DNA of 37,658 nucleotides from Alkalibacterium thalassium (lineage in GTDB: Bacteria; Bacillota; Bacilli; Lactobacillales; Carnobacteriaceae_A). The notes beneath the pieces were generated by a model. That model was not told where the DNA came from, searched no databases, and saw nothing but the letters and a program-made list of their open reading frames with translations. Made by a program: the position numbers and the translations under genes. Of the stretch, positions 31,201 through 37,658 are shown one piece after another (the first letter of the stretch is position 1; the number at the start of each line of letters is the position of its first letter). The stretch covers positions 1 to 37,658 of the forward strand of contig NZ_FNFK01000016.1 in assembly GCF_900101165.1 (NCBI RefSeq), written 5' to 3'.

Positions 31201-32082
31201 GCAACAGATGATCAAGGTAACCCATATGAGTACACTGTTGCTGAACCAACCGTCCCTGAGAACTATGAATCAGTTGTCACACCTCCAGGAGACGACAATG
31301 ATATATGGATCATGACGAACACTTATACAAGTCCACATATCACTATCGTTGGTGAGAAGATCTGGTCAAACGATACACCAGAACACAGACCAGAAAGCCT
31401 GACTATTTCACTCTACCGCATGATAGAAAGCGGCGAGCCTGAATATGTGACTGAAACAACCACTTCAGCTCTAGACGAATGGTTCTATGATTTCGGTGAA
31501 CAGGATGAAACGGATAATGACGGCAACGTCTACACTTACTCTATCGAAGAGACTGTTCCTCCGAACTATAACGAAGACTATGCTTCACCTTACTATGTTG
31601 AAGACGTCCTGAATCTGGATGTAGAAAATACGCTAGTCATGGGTGACCTCTATATTCTAAAAACAGATATGGACGGTAATCCTATCCTAGATAATCCTGC
31701 AGAATTCAAGCTGACACGCATAGATCCTGAAGTTGCAGATCCGTTCACAGAAACTTTATCGACAGATGCTGAAGGTAAACTGGTCTTCACAGACTTGCTT
31801 GCCGGAACCTATCGCTTAGAAGAAACAAAAGCACCGCTCGGTTTCAACCTTTATCCTGACGACTTTATTATCACTATCGCAAAAGGACAAAACGGTGAAA
31901 CGATCGTCAGCGTAGAAGAAGTTCAAGTTACTGAAGAAAATCCATTAATGATCAAAAACCGACCATCTCAGTCCTTACCTGATACAGGAAGCATGGGAAC
32001 CACCATCTTTACTGTTCTTGGTATCGCCTTGATGGGAGGAGCTGTATACGGCCTTAACAAAAAGAAATCAAAACAGTCATGA
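28246..32082 (+). CDS. Large LPxTG surface protein, pilus tip/minor pilin with Cna-B repeats
   Basis: The 1278-residue protein starts with a signal peptide (HVITLLFVLFQFIQFLPSSL, cut near SLTASA). A short beta domain is followed by a very acidic Ala/Glu-rich coiled coil (about 173-315, repeats of AERIAAEKAE). Next come a globular region (about 320-470) and a DUF11-like domain (about 470-585, ITKDVDPTTATIGDELIYTI). At least five Cna-B/SpaA-type repeats follow (about 585-1240; VVTKVWDGGPEENKNPVNLT, ARKVWNGGPSTDHVAVDLTL, GTYRLEETKAPLGF). The end is LPDTG (from residue 1244), a membrane span and KKKSKQS. It would be joined by sortase C to the backbone pilin as tip or ancillary subunit. The GTG at 28246 has GGAGG ten nt upstream; a GTG at 28237 abuts that site. 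Confidence 0.85.
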   Translation: MTTQRKPLHTHVITLLFVLFQFIQFLPSSLVSSLTASAETSNSVTLFSDDKGSGNAKWSLSEDGKLITWDITVTQNESEAEAAPSVEVVVPANVGAPQVVSATPTGVFTPSGTSHTFTTPYSTTAQTLNLKFTTAVNDLTSPNLAFKIGASIQQKDSPAAASLQSVSIPNKLAQLEAERIAAEKAESERIAAEKAEAERIAAEEKAAQEEADKLAEEAAKQAAELEAEQREEDKDTQKEADESEQVADEEEKTEEAVEDEIEEDAVSEEDTDGEIESEVNAVVEASALEEKTEAQLTEKAVADDPKEEDAKEEPFAAVTMMQMDANVGILSTADAQNYFEATGTSTNDHYSVIGVYIDMADNVHLILDNDKNTANQTRFHSPMLNGQNAYNYSTNFNTYEQYWDEIGTSITLNISGTERTITGVRMFDFNLGPMTDLLQETNTLQMLNQADGFSIKGMTFTLDLDYSITKDVDPTTATIGDELIYTITVMNSGDLALSNVDVFDDSPPEVTILQVREVGGTWIDAETIDGRTQIAKNIYLAANGGSQTFEIRAYVNDDAVDAQELTNTATIGGAVAPKTDDATVTVEATNIDITKEIMGEDADLEGTFDFNYSITRPGELNTDHYYSPVNGIFNLGNGGTEHFNNLPTDALITMSEESGNYDVTVTVDGVEVTPNDDGEYLFDLSGLSSLSILVTNELTVPKEDYVVTKVWDGGPEENKNPVNLTLWRTTDGIEFSAVEFTPVIDPVEGPANEFTYTWSELPTEMADGTPITYYFTEVEVDGYTREYGAQEEFNGALYGVFNEVNQGMVTNIYQIPTDDIEATKTWLNGETVRPELWFQLRRSIDALEIDEAVDVMMLPAASDAEETVSVIFTDIELTDNDGNEYTFYVVEGTLVDGQFIPGTPDNFVKTGEGLDLTNTYESPMIDISARKVWNGGPSTDHVAVDLTLSRKISGEEFQLVDDNTPVVDPASGNNAEFNYTWSNLPATDDQGNPYEYTVAEPTVPENYESVVTPPGDDNDIWIMTNTYTSPHITIVGEKIWSNDTPEHRPESLTISLYRMIESGEPEYVTETTTSALDEWFYDFGEQDETDNDGNVYTYSIEETVPPNYNEDYASPYYVEDVLNLDVENTLVMGDLYILKTDMDGNPILDNPAEFKLTRIDPEVADPFTETLSTDAEGKLVFTDLLAGTYRLEETKAPLGFNLYPDDFIITIAKGQNGETIVSVEEVQVTEENPLMIKNRPSQSLPDTGSMGTTIFTVLGIALMGGAVYGLNKKKSKQS

Positions 32083-32111
32083 AGAATGACTAAAAAGGAG
32101 AGTTAAAGCAA

Positions 32112-33824
32112 ATGACCAAAAGAATAAGAACGATTACCGGTTTCTTGATGGGGCTGTTCATGGTTCTTTCCATTATGGCACCTTCCATGGCAATGGCAGC
32201 AACAGCAAGACCAGAAACAGGAAATCTGCATATCCACAAAGTCCAGACGAACTATGATCCTTTTAATGATGAACTGATCGATAACGATGGTTTGACAAAA
32301 GATCTCCCAGCCGATTCTGCATTCTTAGAAGACGCACAGTTTACTATCTATAAAGTAGCAGATGATGCCGAACTGCCCGTAGATATTTCTGGATTAACTC
32401 CAATCGTAGAAAAAACAGACAACAACGGCTTAGCTTTCTTTGGAAATTTAGCTAAAGGGCGTTACTACGTTGTAGAAACAGAAAGACCTAAAGGGGTCGT
32501 AGCATACAGCCCGCCATTCTTAGTGGATGTGCCAATGATGCACCCTGACGGTGACAGCTGGAACTCAAATGTTCACGTCTATCCTAAGAACCAGTTGATC
32601 CTGGGTGCCGTCGAACTGACTAAATTAAAAGAAGACGGTGAAACTGGCTTAGCTGGAGCAACATTCAGTCTTTACAGGGTACAAGAAGGTGACGATGAAG
32701 AAATCGCAACAGGCTTGATTACTGATGGAAATGGTAATATCTTCGTTGGTAACTTAGTCGTCGGCAACTATTACTTTATTGAAACAGCTGCTCCTGCTAA
32801 CTACGGCTTAGATCAAACACCTATTCATTTTGAAGTAACAAAAGATGACCATGCATACGGTTTAGGAAATGATTCAGCTGACGAAAATGTTATTGATGAA
32901 AAAATCATCCGCGAAGGGGTCGAACTTGTCAACGATGATTTACCTGAAATTGATAAATCTGTAACAGAACAAGGGCAAGAAGAGGATACTGGCGATTTCT
33001 TTGAAAACCTTACGTGGATTATTCGTTCAGATATACCGAACTTTATCGATACTGAAAATCTAGTAAGTTATATCATAAGAGATACATTCGGTCCAGAACT
33101 CACTTATGCCGGTAACCTTGTTGTAGAAGCTGACGGTGCTGCATTTACAGACTTTACTGCATCTGGCGTAACTGTTGGCCAAGAAGGTGGCACATTAGAA
33201 CTTGATTTTGATATCAATGCTTTAGATGGTTTTGATGAACTCGTTATTTCCTTTGACACATTCATTAACGAAAATGCCGTCATGGGAAGGGATTATGAAA
33301 ACAACGTCACACTGACGTATAACAATGGATTTGAAGAATATACTGACACAGAGGAAAATCCTCCTGTTGTTCACACTGGTGGTAAAGCCTTTGAGAAAGT
33401 GAACAAAGAAGGCGAAGGTTTACCAGGTGCCGAATTCCTTATCTACAAAGGTGAAGGCATGTATCTACAACCAGACTACAACTGGGGTGCTAAAGCCACA
33501 GCTTGGACATTCGTATCTGACACTAACGGCTACTTTGAAATCAAAGGGTTAGCATACGGCCAATACTTCCTGGAAGAAATCAAGGCACCTGAAGTTGACG
33601 GTATTCAGTACAGACTGCTTGATGATGACTACGAGTTCACTGTAAATGCTAACAGCTACTACAGTAACGTTTCAGATCTTGTCGCTGCTGCTCCTGCTGA
33701 AATCGAAAATAGCCCAGAAATCACTCTTCCTCAAACAGGTGGCATGGGTACACTCGTATTCAGTCTCATTGGTCTTGGCTTGATGGGCACTTCTGTCAAA
33801 CTCTATAAAAAATCAGAAAAATAA
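32112..33824 (+). CDS. Backbone (major) pilin, SpaA type
   Basis: The 570-residue protein has a signal peptide (ITGFLMGLFMVLSIMAPSMA, cut near AMAA), then GNLHIHKVQ and several Cna-B-like domains. The pilin motif WNSNVHVYPKN carries K159, the lysine that sortase C joins to the Thr of the next subunit. An E-box-like YVVETERPKGVV and later YFLEEIKAPE support internal isopeptide bonds. LPQTG (from residue 539), a membrane span and KKSEK close the protein. K159 plus LPQTG identifies the polymer-forming subunit. It lies 29 nt after the adhesin gene with AAGGAGA upstream of the ATG. Confidence 0.92.
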   Translation: MTKRIRTITGFLMGLFMVLSIMAPSMAMAATARPETGNLHIHKVQTNYDPFNDELIDNDGLTKDLPADSAFLEDAQFTIYKVADDAELPVDISGLTPIVEKTDNNGLAFFGNLAKGRYYVVETERPKGVVAYSPPFLVDVPMMHPDGDSWNSNVHVYPKNQLILGAVELTKLKEDGETGLAGATFSLYRVQEGDDEEIATGLITDGNGNIFVGNLVVGNYYFIETAAPANYGLDQTPIHFEVTKDDHAYGLGNDSADENVIDEKIIREGVELVNDDLPEIDKSVTEQGQEEDTGDFFENLTWIIRSDIPNFIDTENLVSYIIRDTFGPELTYAGNLVVEADGAAFTDFTASGVTVGQEGGTLELDFDINALDGFDELVISFDTFINENAVMGRDYENNVTLTYNNGFEEYTDTEENPPVVHTGGKAFEKVNKEGEGLPGAEFLIYKGEGMYLQPDYNWGAKATAWTFVSDTNGYFEIKGLAYGQYFLEEIKAPEVDGIQYRLLDDDYEFTVNANSYYSNVSDLVAAAPAEIENSPEITLPQTGGMGTLVFSLIGLGLMGTSVKLYKKSEK

Positions 33825-33863
33825 TCGATGATGATCTAATTCAAACCGACACCTGACACCTCC

Positions 33864-33895
33864 GGGATGGGACACTACCTGTCTCATCCCTTTCT
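33864..33895 (+). terminator. Partial terminator between backbone pilin and sortase genes
   Basis: GGGATGGGACA (33864-33874) pairs along its full length (one G-T) with TGTCTCATCCC (33880-33890), followed by TTTCT. The T-run is short, so some read-through into the sortase genes is expected. This would give much pilin and little sortase. Confidence 0.7.
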
Positions 33896-33944
33896 ACATA
33901 CTCCTCTACCCTACTCTCATCATTGAAAGGAGGGAGTCCCCCCC

Positions 33945-34841
33945 ATGAAAAAACCATTGCGTTCATTCAAAAAACCTTCTAAATCCACTCTTTTATTCGT
34001 CCTTGCCTTTATTATTGGATTGAGCATCTTTCTATACCCCATCGTTATGCAGATTTATTCCAGCATGACCCAGACCCGTGTCATCGATACGTATCAGGAT
34101 TCCCTGGATCAGCTTTCCCAAGAAGAAATCGATGCTTATAAGAATCAGATAGCTGAGTACAACCAAAATCTTTCCGGCAGCGATATTGAGCAGGGCTATG
34201 AGGACCCTTTTTCTGATGAACCATCCAACGAAGTCTCTGCTGAAGGTGATCGCTCTTCCTTCAATGTATTTACGGATCGCCTAGGTGATGTTCTTGGACA
34301 TATAGATATCCCTGATATCAATGGTAACTTCCCGATCTATTCAGGTACAAGTGATGCTGTACTCCAAAAAGGTATTGGATATATGGAAAATACGTCCTTT
34401 CCTTTGGGCGGGGAGAGTACCCACTCTGTCTTGACTGGACATCGCGGTTTACCCACATCTAAACTATTCACGGACCTTCCCGACTTAGAAATCGGCAGTG
34501 TCTTTTACTTGAATGTATTGGATGAAACCTTAGCTTACCAAGTCACTGAAATCAATACCGTTCTGCCTTACGAAACAGATCTTATAGCCATCCAAGAAGG
34601 ACGAGATCTCGTTACCCTGATCACTTGTACGCCATACATGATCAACACCCACCGGCTACTGGTCATGGGCGAACGGATCCCTTACTCTCCCGAAGAACCG
34701 GTCGCTGCTACGATCACCCCAGACGGAGTGCCCAATGATAATTCATATCTCCTTCCGATCATCCTTGCTTCATTAACCGGACTCCTAGTCATCGCTTTTA
34801 TCATCTATAAGAAGAAAACGCGAGAGGAGAATAGACAATGA
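33945..34841 (+). CDS. Class C (pilin-polymerising) sortase 1
   Basis: The 298-residue protein has an N-terminal membrane span (about 15-38), a lid with DPF in GYEDPFSDE, and the catalytic triad H166 (LTGHRG), C228 (TLITCTPY) and R237 (THRLLVMGER). A second membrane span lies near the C-terminus (about 265-288). This is the complete class C layout. It polymerises the backbone pilin through K159. GGAGGG precedes the ATG. Sortase 2 overlaps its stop by 4 nt (ATGA). Confidence 0.93.
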   Translation: MKKPLRSFKKPSKSTLLFVLAFIIGLSIFLYPIVMQIYSSMTQTRVIDTYQDSLDQLSQEEIDAYKNQIAEYNQNLSGSDIEQGYEDPFSDEPSNEVSAEGDRSSFNVFTDRLGDVLGHIDIPDINGNFPIYSGTSDAVLQKGIGYMENTSFPLGGESTHSVLTGHRGLPTSKLFTDLPDLEIGSVFYLNVLDETLAYQVTEINTVLPYETDLIAIQEGRDLVTLITCTPYMINTHRLLVMGERIPYSPEEPVAATITPDGVPNDNSYLLPIILASLTGLLVIAFIIYKKKTREENRQ

Positions 34842-35599
34842 AGAAAAAACTAATCCCCTTTCTGCTGTTTCTTGTCGGTCTACTCTTTTTTACCTATCCT
34901 CACATTGCTCACTACATCAATGATCACGCCATGCAGCAGCAAATCGAAGAGTTCGAAATCGTTTCTGCCCAGCCCGATTCAGAAGAAGACACTGACGCTT
35001 TGTGGGAAGAAATGCTGACATACAATGAAGAGCTTCAAAACAATCCAGATCAGACGATAGAAGATGCGTTTACAGATGAGGTGATGGCTTCGAATGCCTT
35101 TTACTCAAGTGATCAAGCTGACCCTGAAAACGATGGTAGTCTCGTCGATAATTCTCACATTGAGATGGAAGATGTCAGTGCCTCTTCTCTATCCTCTCGT
35201 TCATTTTATTCGATCATCCGTATCCCTAAAATCAATATTGAACTTCCTATTTACCTAGGAGCCTCGGATGCCAACTTGATGAAAGGTGCCGCACATATCA
35301 CAGGTACATCGCTTCCTGTTGGAGGCAAAGGCAACCATTCTGTTATAGCCGGTCATCGCGGGACCTTAAGACATAATATGTTCCTGCATGTCAATGACTT
35401 GAATGCTGGCGATACGTTTGAAGTCCAGACCTTAGATAAAATCATGACGTACCGAGTGACAGGATCAAAAGTCGTCTTGCCTAACGAAGTCGATACATTA
35501 AGTATTCAAGAAGACAAGGATCTCGTGACCCTCGTCACCTGTCTTAAGTACCCCATGAATTACAAGCGTCTTCTCGTTTATGGTGAACGGGTAGACTAA
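34838..35599 (+). CDS. Class C-like sortase 2
   Basis: The 253-residue protein has an N-terminal membrane span (residues 5-25) and the triad H173 (IAGHRG), C235 (TLVTCLKYP) and R244 (NYKRLLVYGER). The lid region reads EDAFTDE, with Ala where class C lids carry Pro (DPF/DPW). There is no C-terminal membrane span, unlike sortase 1. It may attach the tip protein or anchor the finished pilus, a division of work known from loci with several sortases. The start overlaps the sortase 1 stop (ATGA), so the two are coupled. Confidence 0.9.
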   Translation: MKKKLIPFLLFLVGLLFFTYPHIAHYINDHAMQQQIEEFEIVSAQPDSEEDTDALWEEMLTYNEELQNNPDQTIEDAFTDEVMASNAFYSSDQADPENDGSLVDNSHIEMEDVSASSLSSRSFYSIIRIPKINIELPIYLGASDANLMKGAAHITGTSLPVGGKGNHSVIAGHRGTLRHNMFLHVNDLNAGDTFEVQTLDKIMTYRVTGSKVVLPNEVDTLSIQEDKDLVTLVTCLKYPMNYKRLLVYGERVD

Positions 35600-35648
35600 T
35601 ACGCTAGCCTAGTTCGGTGCATTCAGCTAGTTTTATACTATAATCAAG

Positions 35649-35716
35649 CTGAACCACACCCAACTTCGGCTCAGACTAGCCGCAAACAACTTGGAATAAA
35701 CTGAACCACACTCAAA
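35649..35716 (+). repeat. Short direct repeat downstream of the sortase genes
   Basis: CTGAACCACAC occurs at 35649-35659 and 35701-35711, followed by similar CCCAA/TCAAA contexts, 52 bp apart. The surrounding 35600-35781 has no gene. No function is apparent. Confidence 0.4.
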
Positions 35717-35781
35717 ACGGCCTGTCCCATCGTCAGTCACTCTTCGACAAACCGAAAACTGCTCTAAAAGCTCAATAAATT

Positions 35782-35836
35782 ATGACCATTATATAAATAT
35801 AATCGGAGCTTTCCGCATATATTTCTGGTCATTTTT
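35782..35836 (+). terminator. Probable terminator of the pilus operon
   Basis: ATGACCA (35782-35788) pairs with TGGTCAT (35826-35832), with partial pairing inside (GGA/TCC), followed by TTTT. The loop is long, so strength is uncertain. Confidence 0.55.
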
Positions 35837-35838
35837 GG

Positions 35839-35913
35839 CTATGCTTCTTTGGATATCTTTCCGCCGCCTTGCTTATTCTTTATCAGTTTCTGCATTTTTT
35901 CTTTTGGAGTCAT
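35839..35913 (-). CDS. Possible 24-residue basic peptide
   Basis: ATG to TAG encodes MTPKEKMQKLIKNKQGGGKI followed by four residues. AGAGGTGG lies about nine nt before the ATG. The peptide is Lys-rich and Gly-flexible. I do not recognise a family, and the frame could be chance. It lies antisense just beyond the pilus operon. Confidence 0.3.
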   Translation of the reverse strand: MTPKEKMQKLIKNKQGGGKISKEA

Positions 35914-35990
35914 TTGTTCCACCACCTCTTTAATTGATGCTTTTTCATTTTATTTCACTAGCGTGTTGTCGTCTTTCTCAGGCACTAAAA

Positions 35991-36027
35991 ACAAAAAGGC
36001 ACCAGCAGAATGCTGATGCCTTTTTGT
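35991..36027. terminator. Strong terminator downstream of rpsI
   Basis: ACAAAAAGGCA pairs with TGCCTTTTTGT, with AGCA/TGCT inside, a near-perfect stem at 35991-36027 with A/T runs on both sides. It ends the minus-strand rplM-rpsI unit and could also stop plus-strand transcription. Confidence 0.85.
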
Positions 36028-36134
36028 ACTGCAGTATTAAGTTTAAGCCGCAAATTGAATGGTACTCGATTTCTTTCGAAATCTCTGTCTCATACTGTAT
36101 CCGTAAGCGAATAAATTCGCAACGGCTCCAGCAA

Positions 36135-36527
36135 TTAACGTTTTGAGAATTGTGGAGATTTACGCGCTTTTTTAAGACCTGGTTTTTTACGTTCTTTCAT
36201 ACGTGAATCACGTGTAAGCAGTCCAGCTGCTTTCAGTGGAGAACGGAAGTCAGGATCTACTTGTAGTAACGCACGAGAAATTCCGTGACGAGCAGCGCCT
36301 GCTTGTCCTGAGAACCCACCACCGTGAACGTTGATAGTGATGTCGTAGCTGTCTACTGTATCAGTGATAGCTAGTGGCTGTTTAACTACTAAGTGTAGGT
36401 GATCGAAGTTTAAATATTCAGAAATATCTTTACCGTTAAAAGTGATTTTACCAGAACCTGGAGTCATGATAACACGAGCTGTAGAGTTTTTACGACGACC
36501 AGTTCCGAAATATTGTACTTGTGCCAA
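36135..36527 (-). CDS. rpsI: 30S ribosomal protein S9
   Basis: The 130-residue protein has the S9 signature ([40 protein letters not shown]) and the basic tail ending [12 protein letters not shown] that reaches the ribosomal P site. AAGGAGG precedes the ATG. It follows rplM by 13 nt, the standard order. Confidence 0.98.
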   Translation of the reverse strand: MAQVQYFGTGRRKNSTARVIMTPGSGKITFNGKDISEYLNFDHLHLVVKQPLAITDTVDSYDITINVHGGGFSGQAGAARHGISRALLQVDPDFRSPLKAAGLLTRDSRMKERKKPGLKKARKSPQFSKR

Positions 36528-36540
36528 TGGATGTCCCTCC

Positions 36541-36984
36541 TTAAATCAAGTTTGTGATGTCTAGTACTTCTGGCTGTTGAGCTTGGTTCTTGTGCTCAGG
36601 GCCAGCGTATACGTGAAGTTTTTTAATTTGTTTGCGTCCTAGTGGGTTGTGTGGAAGCATACCTTTGATTGACATTTCAATCAAATGTTCCGGTCTTTGA
36701 GCACGGATTGTTCCAGCTGACTGTTGAGTCAATCCACCTGGGTGTCCAGAGTGACGAGAATAAATCTTGTCGCTAGCTTTCTTCCCTGTTAGTTTAACTT
36801 CTCCTGCATTAATTACGATTACGTGGTCACCAGTATCAACGTGTGGTGTATACGTAGGTTTGTTTTTACCGCGTAGGATAGATGCAACGACAGTTGACAG
36901 ACGTCCTAAAGGAATATCTGTAGCGTCGACTACATACCATTTGCGTTCGATGTTACTTTCATTCGCCATAAATGTTGTACGCAC
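36541..36984 (-). CDS. rplM: 50S ribosomal protein L13
   Basis: The 147-residue protein starts at a GTG ([20 protein letters not shown]), eight nt after GGAGG, matching the family start RTT-MAN; a TTG five codons upstream lies in the ribosome site. The blocks [20 protein letters not shown] and [13 protein letters not shown] are typical of L13. First gene of the rplM-rpsI operon. Confidence 0.98.
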   Translation of the reverse strand: MRTTFMANESNIERKWYVVDATDIPLGRLSTVVASILRGKNKPTYTPHVDTGDHVIVINAGEVKLTGKKASDKIYSRHSGHPGGLTQQSAGTIRAQRPEHLIEMSIKGMLPHNPLGRKQIKKLHVYAGPEHKNQAQQPEVLDITNLI

Positions 36985-37135
36985 GATCTTAACCTCCAAA
37001 TTTTCTTTTCAAGAATCAATTTTAAATTAGCTGCTTTCCATCGCTTCTAAGTTCCGTTAAAAGTAATAAGAAAGACTCTCTGTTGTTTGTTCCAAAACAA
37101 GTTTCCGGGGCTTATCATGGTGGCAAACAATACCA
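36985..37135 (-). promoter_or_regulatory. rplM leader, candidate L13-type autoregulatory RNA
   Basis: About 150 nt of untranslated leader lie between the predicted start of transcription and rplM. They contain short inverted repeats (for example TTGTTT...AAACAA around 37086-37104). Firmicutes rplM leaders often carry a structured RNA bound by L13. I could not match a consensus by eye, so this is tentative. Confidence 0.4.
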
Positions 37136-37141
37136 TCTGAT

Positions 37142-37170
37142 ATAGTACCGTGAATGGCGGGAAAAGTCAA
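37142..37170 (-). promoter_or_regulatory. Promoter of the rplM-rpsI operon
   Basis: On the minus strand TTGACT (37165-37170) and TACTAT (37142-37147) are separated by 17 nt, a good sigma-A promoter. Confidence 0.8.
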
Positions 37171-37197
37171 TTGGTTTTGAAGAATTAATCATTATAT

Positions 37198-37255
37198 TTT
37201 CAAGAGGTTTATAGACCAGCCCTACAACTGGCCTTTCTCCTGCCGTCCCTTGAAA
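37198..37255 (-). terminator. Long hairpin upstream of the rplM promoter
   Basis: On the minus strand TTTCAAG pairs with CTTGAAA at the base, with GGCCAG/CTGGTC pairing inside. It probably ends transcription of the gene that preceded rplM. That gene is not visible; the IS200/IS605 copy begins 45 nt upstream. There is no good T-run. Confidence 0.4.
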
Positions 37256-37300
37256 GATCTATCGTTCACACTTTATCTATTATCTACCTTATTATAGAAG

Positions 37301-37658
37301 AAGTGAACTACCCACCACTTAAATCCTTTGGATTTTGAAGTGGGGGCTTCCTACGAACTCCATTCTTGTCTGGACAGACTTCATACAGACAGAGGAATCG
37401 GATAGGGGTAGGCTCAAAAGGCAGTCCCTGCCTCATTGATTTTCTTTTACTTGGCCAATGCCAAGAGGTTTTTGCTGGCATTGATATCTCTGTCAAGGTA
37501 TTCCCCGCATGTCGGGCAGTCCCACTCCCGGATATTGAGCGGCTTCTTGCCGTCTCGGTGTCCGCAACTCGAACAAACCTGACTAGACGGATAAAATCGG
37601 TCTGCTTTGATAAGTGTCCGTCCTTTTTGCTTGGATTTATATTCTAATTGTCGGACGA
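37301..37658 (-). mobile_element. Second IS200/IS605 copy, right end and tnpB 3' part
   Basis: The right end (37301-37446) is almost identical to that of the element at 10487-12266, including the right-end hairpin and TAGTTCAC terminus. The remainder continues past the window. Right boundary at about 37301-37303. Confidence 0.85.
37447..37658 (-). CDS. tnpB: TnpB, C-terminal part (continues outside the window)
   Basis: About 70 residues are visible: VRQLEYKSKQKGRTLIKADR, the zinc finger CSSCGHRDGKKP...CPTCGEY and LDRDINASKNLLALAK with the last RuvC Asp. It differs from the complete copy at 11042-12121 at many positions (its zinc-finger end CPTCGEY replaces CPHCEEC), while the untranslated tail is nearly the same. 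No defect is visible in this part. Confidence 0.9.
   Translation of the reverse strand, partial: VRQLEYKSKQKGRTLIKADRFYPSSQVCSSCGHRDGKKPLNIREWDCPTCGEYLDRDINASKNLLALAK

Noticed and set aside
1-37658. CRISPR array, prophage or conjugative element
   Set aside because: No regularly spaced repeats, no phage structural or integrase genes and no relaxase are visible; mobile DNA here is limited to insertion sequences.

Overview
The window looks like a chromosomal segment of a low-to-moderate GC, Gram-positive member of the Lactobacillales. Evidence: GGAGG-type ribosome sites throughout, an rplM-rpsI operon, class C sortases with LPxTG pilins, and an FNR/FLP-type regulator. Strongly acidic surface proteins would fit a salt- or alkali-tolerant genus of the Carnobacteriaceae, but that placement is inference only. 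There are no rRNA or tRNA genes and no CRISPR array.

Layout. 1-213: the tail of an IS200/IS605-type element (last TnpB residues plus right-end hairpin). 330-3344: selD and mnmH (tRNA 2-selenouridine pathway), a structured spacer and a membrane protein. 3377-4107: a RelE/ParE-type toxin-antitoxin pair on the minus strand. 4239-5259: a DUF4336-like protein and a gene remnant. 5390-7988: a leader with a 17-residue peptide (Leu plus four consecutive Ile codons) and mutually exclusive hairpins, then a BASS-family transporter and an iron-type dehydrogenase. 8105-9526: a DASS/SLC13 carboxylate transporter. 9866-13748: a MarR / ring-cleaving dioxygenase / FMN reductase quinone-stress group split by an intact IS200/IS605 element. 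13867-15657: an ABC-2 exporter. 15784-18015: a secreted protein coupled to a 32-residue membrane peptide, divergent from a membrane-anchored XRE regulator. 18370-20265: a PAS-GGDEF-EAL protein. 20364-21504: a malic enzyme gene broken by a deletion. 21607-25382: an FNR-type regulator, two small metal-binding (HMA) proteins, a RIC/hemerythrin-like protein and a P1B-type ATPase. 25600-27404: a frameshifted IS1380-type transposase next to an IS3 left-end fragment. 28181-35836: a pilus operon (large adhesin/minor pilin, backbone pilin, two class C sortases). 36135-37170: rpsI, rplM and their promoter. 37301-37658: the end of a second IS200/IS605 copy.

The most coherent regulatory system is the FNR/metal cluster. 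Both its transcription units carry a TTGAT-N4-(A/G)TCAA box placed exactly 22 nt upstream of a TATACT -10 hexamer. That is the geometry of a class II FNR promoter (centre at -41.5). The regulator encoded in the same cluster has the E-xx-SR recognition helix that reads TTGAT. Its ATPase has CPG in place of the usual CPC in the membrane metal site and no built-in metal-binding domain; two free CxxC proteins are encoded beside it.

The second is the Leu/Ile-rich leader peptide in front of a transporter and a dehydrogenase that both fit 2-oxo-acid metabolism. The third is the secreted protein / 32-residue membrane peptide / membrane XRE locus, which I do not recognise as a described system. Several genes are decaying (malic enzyme, IS1380 transposase, IS3 orfA, the remnant at 5047-5259).
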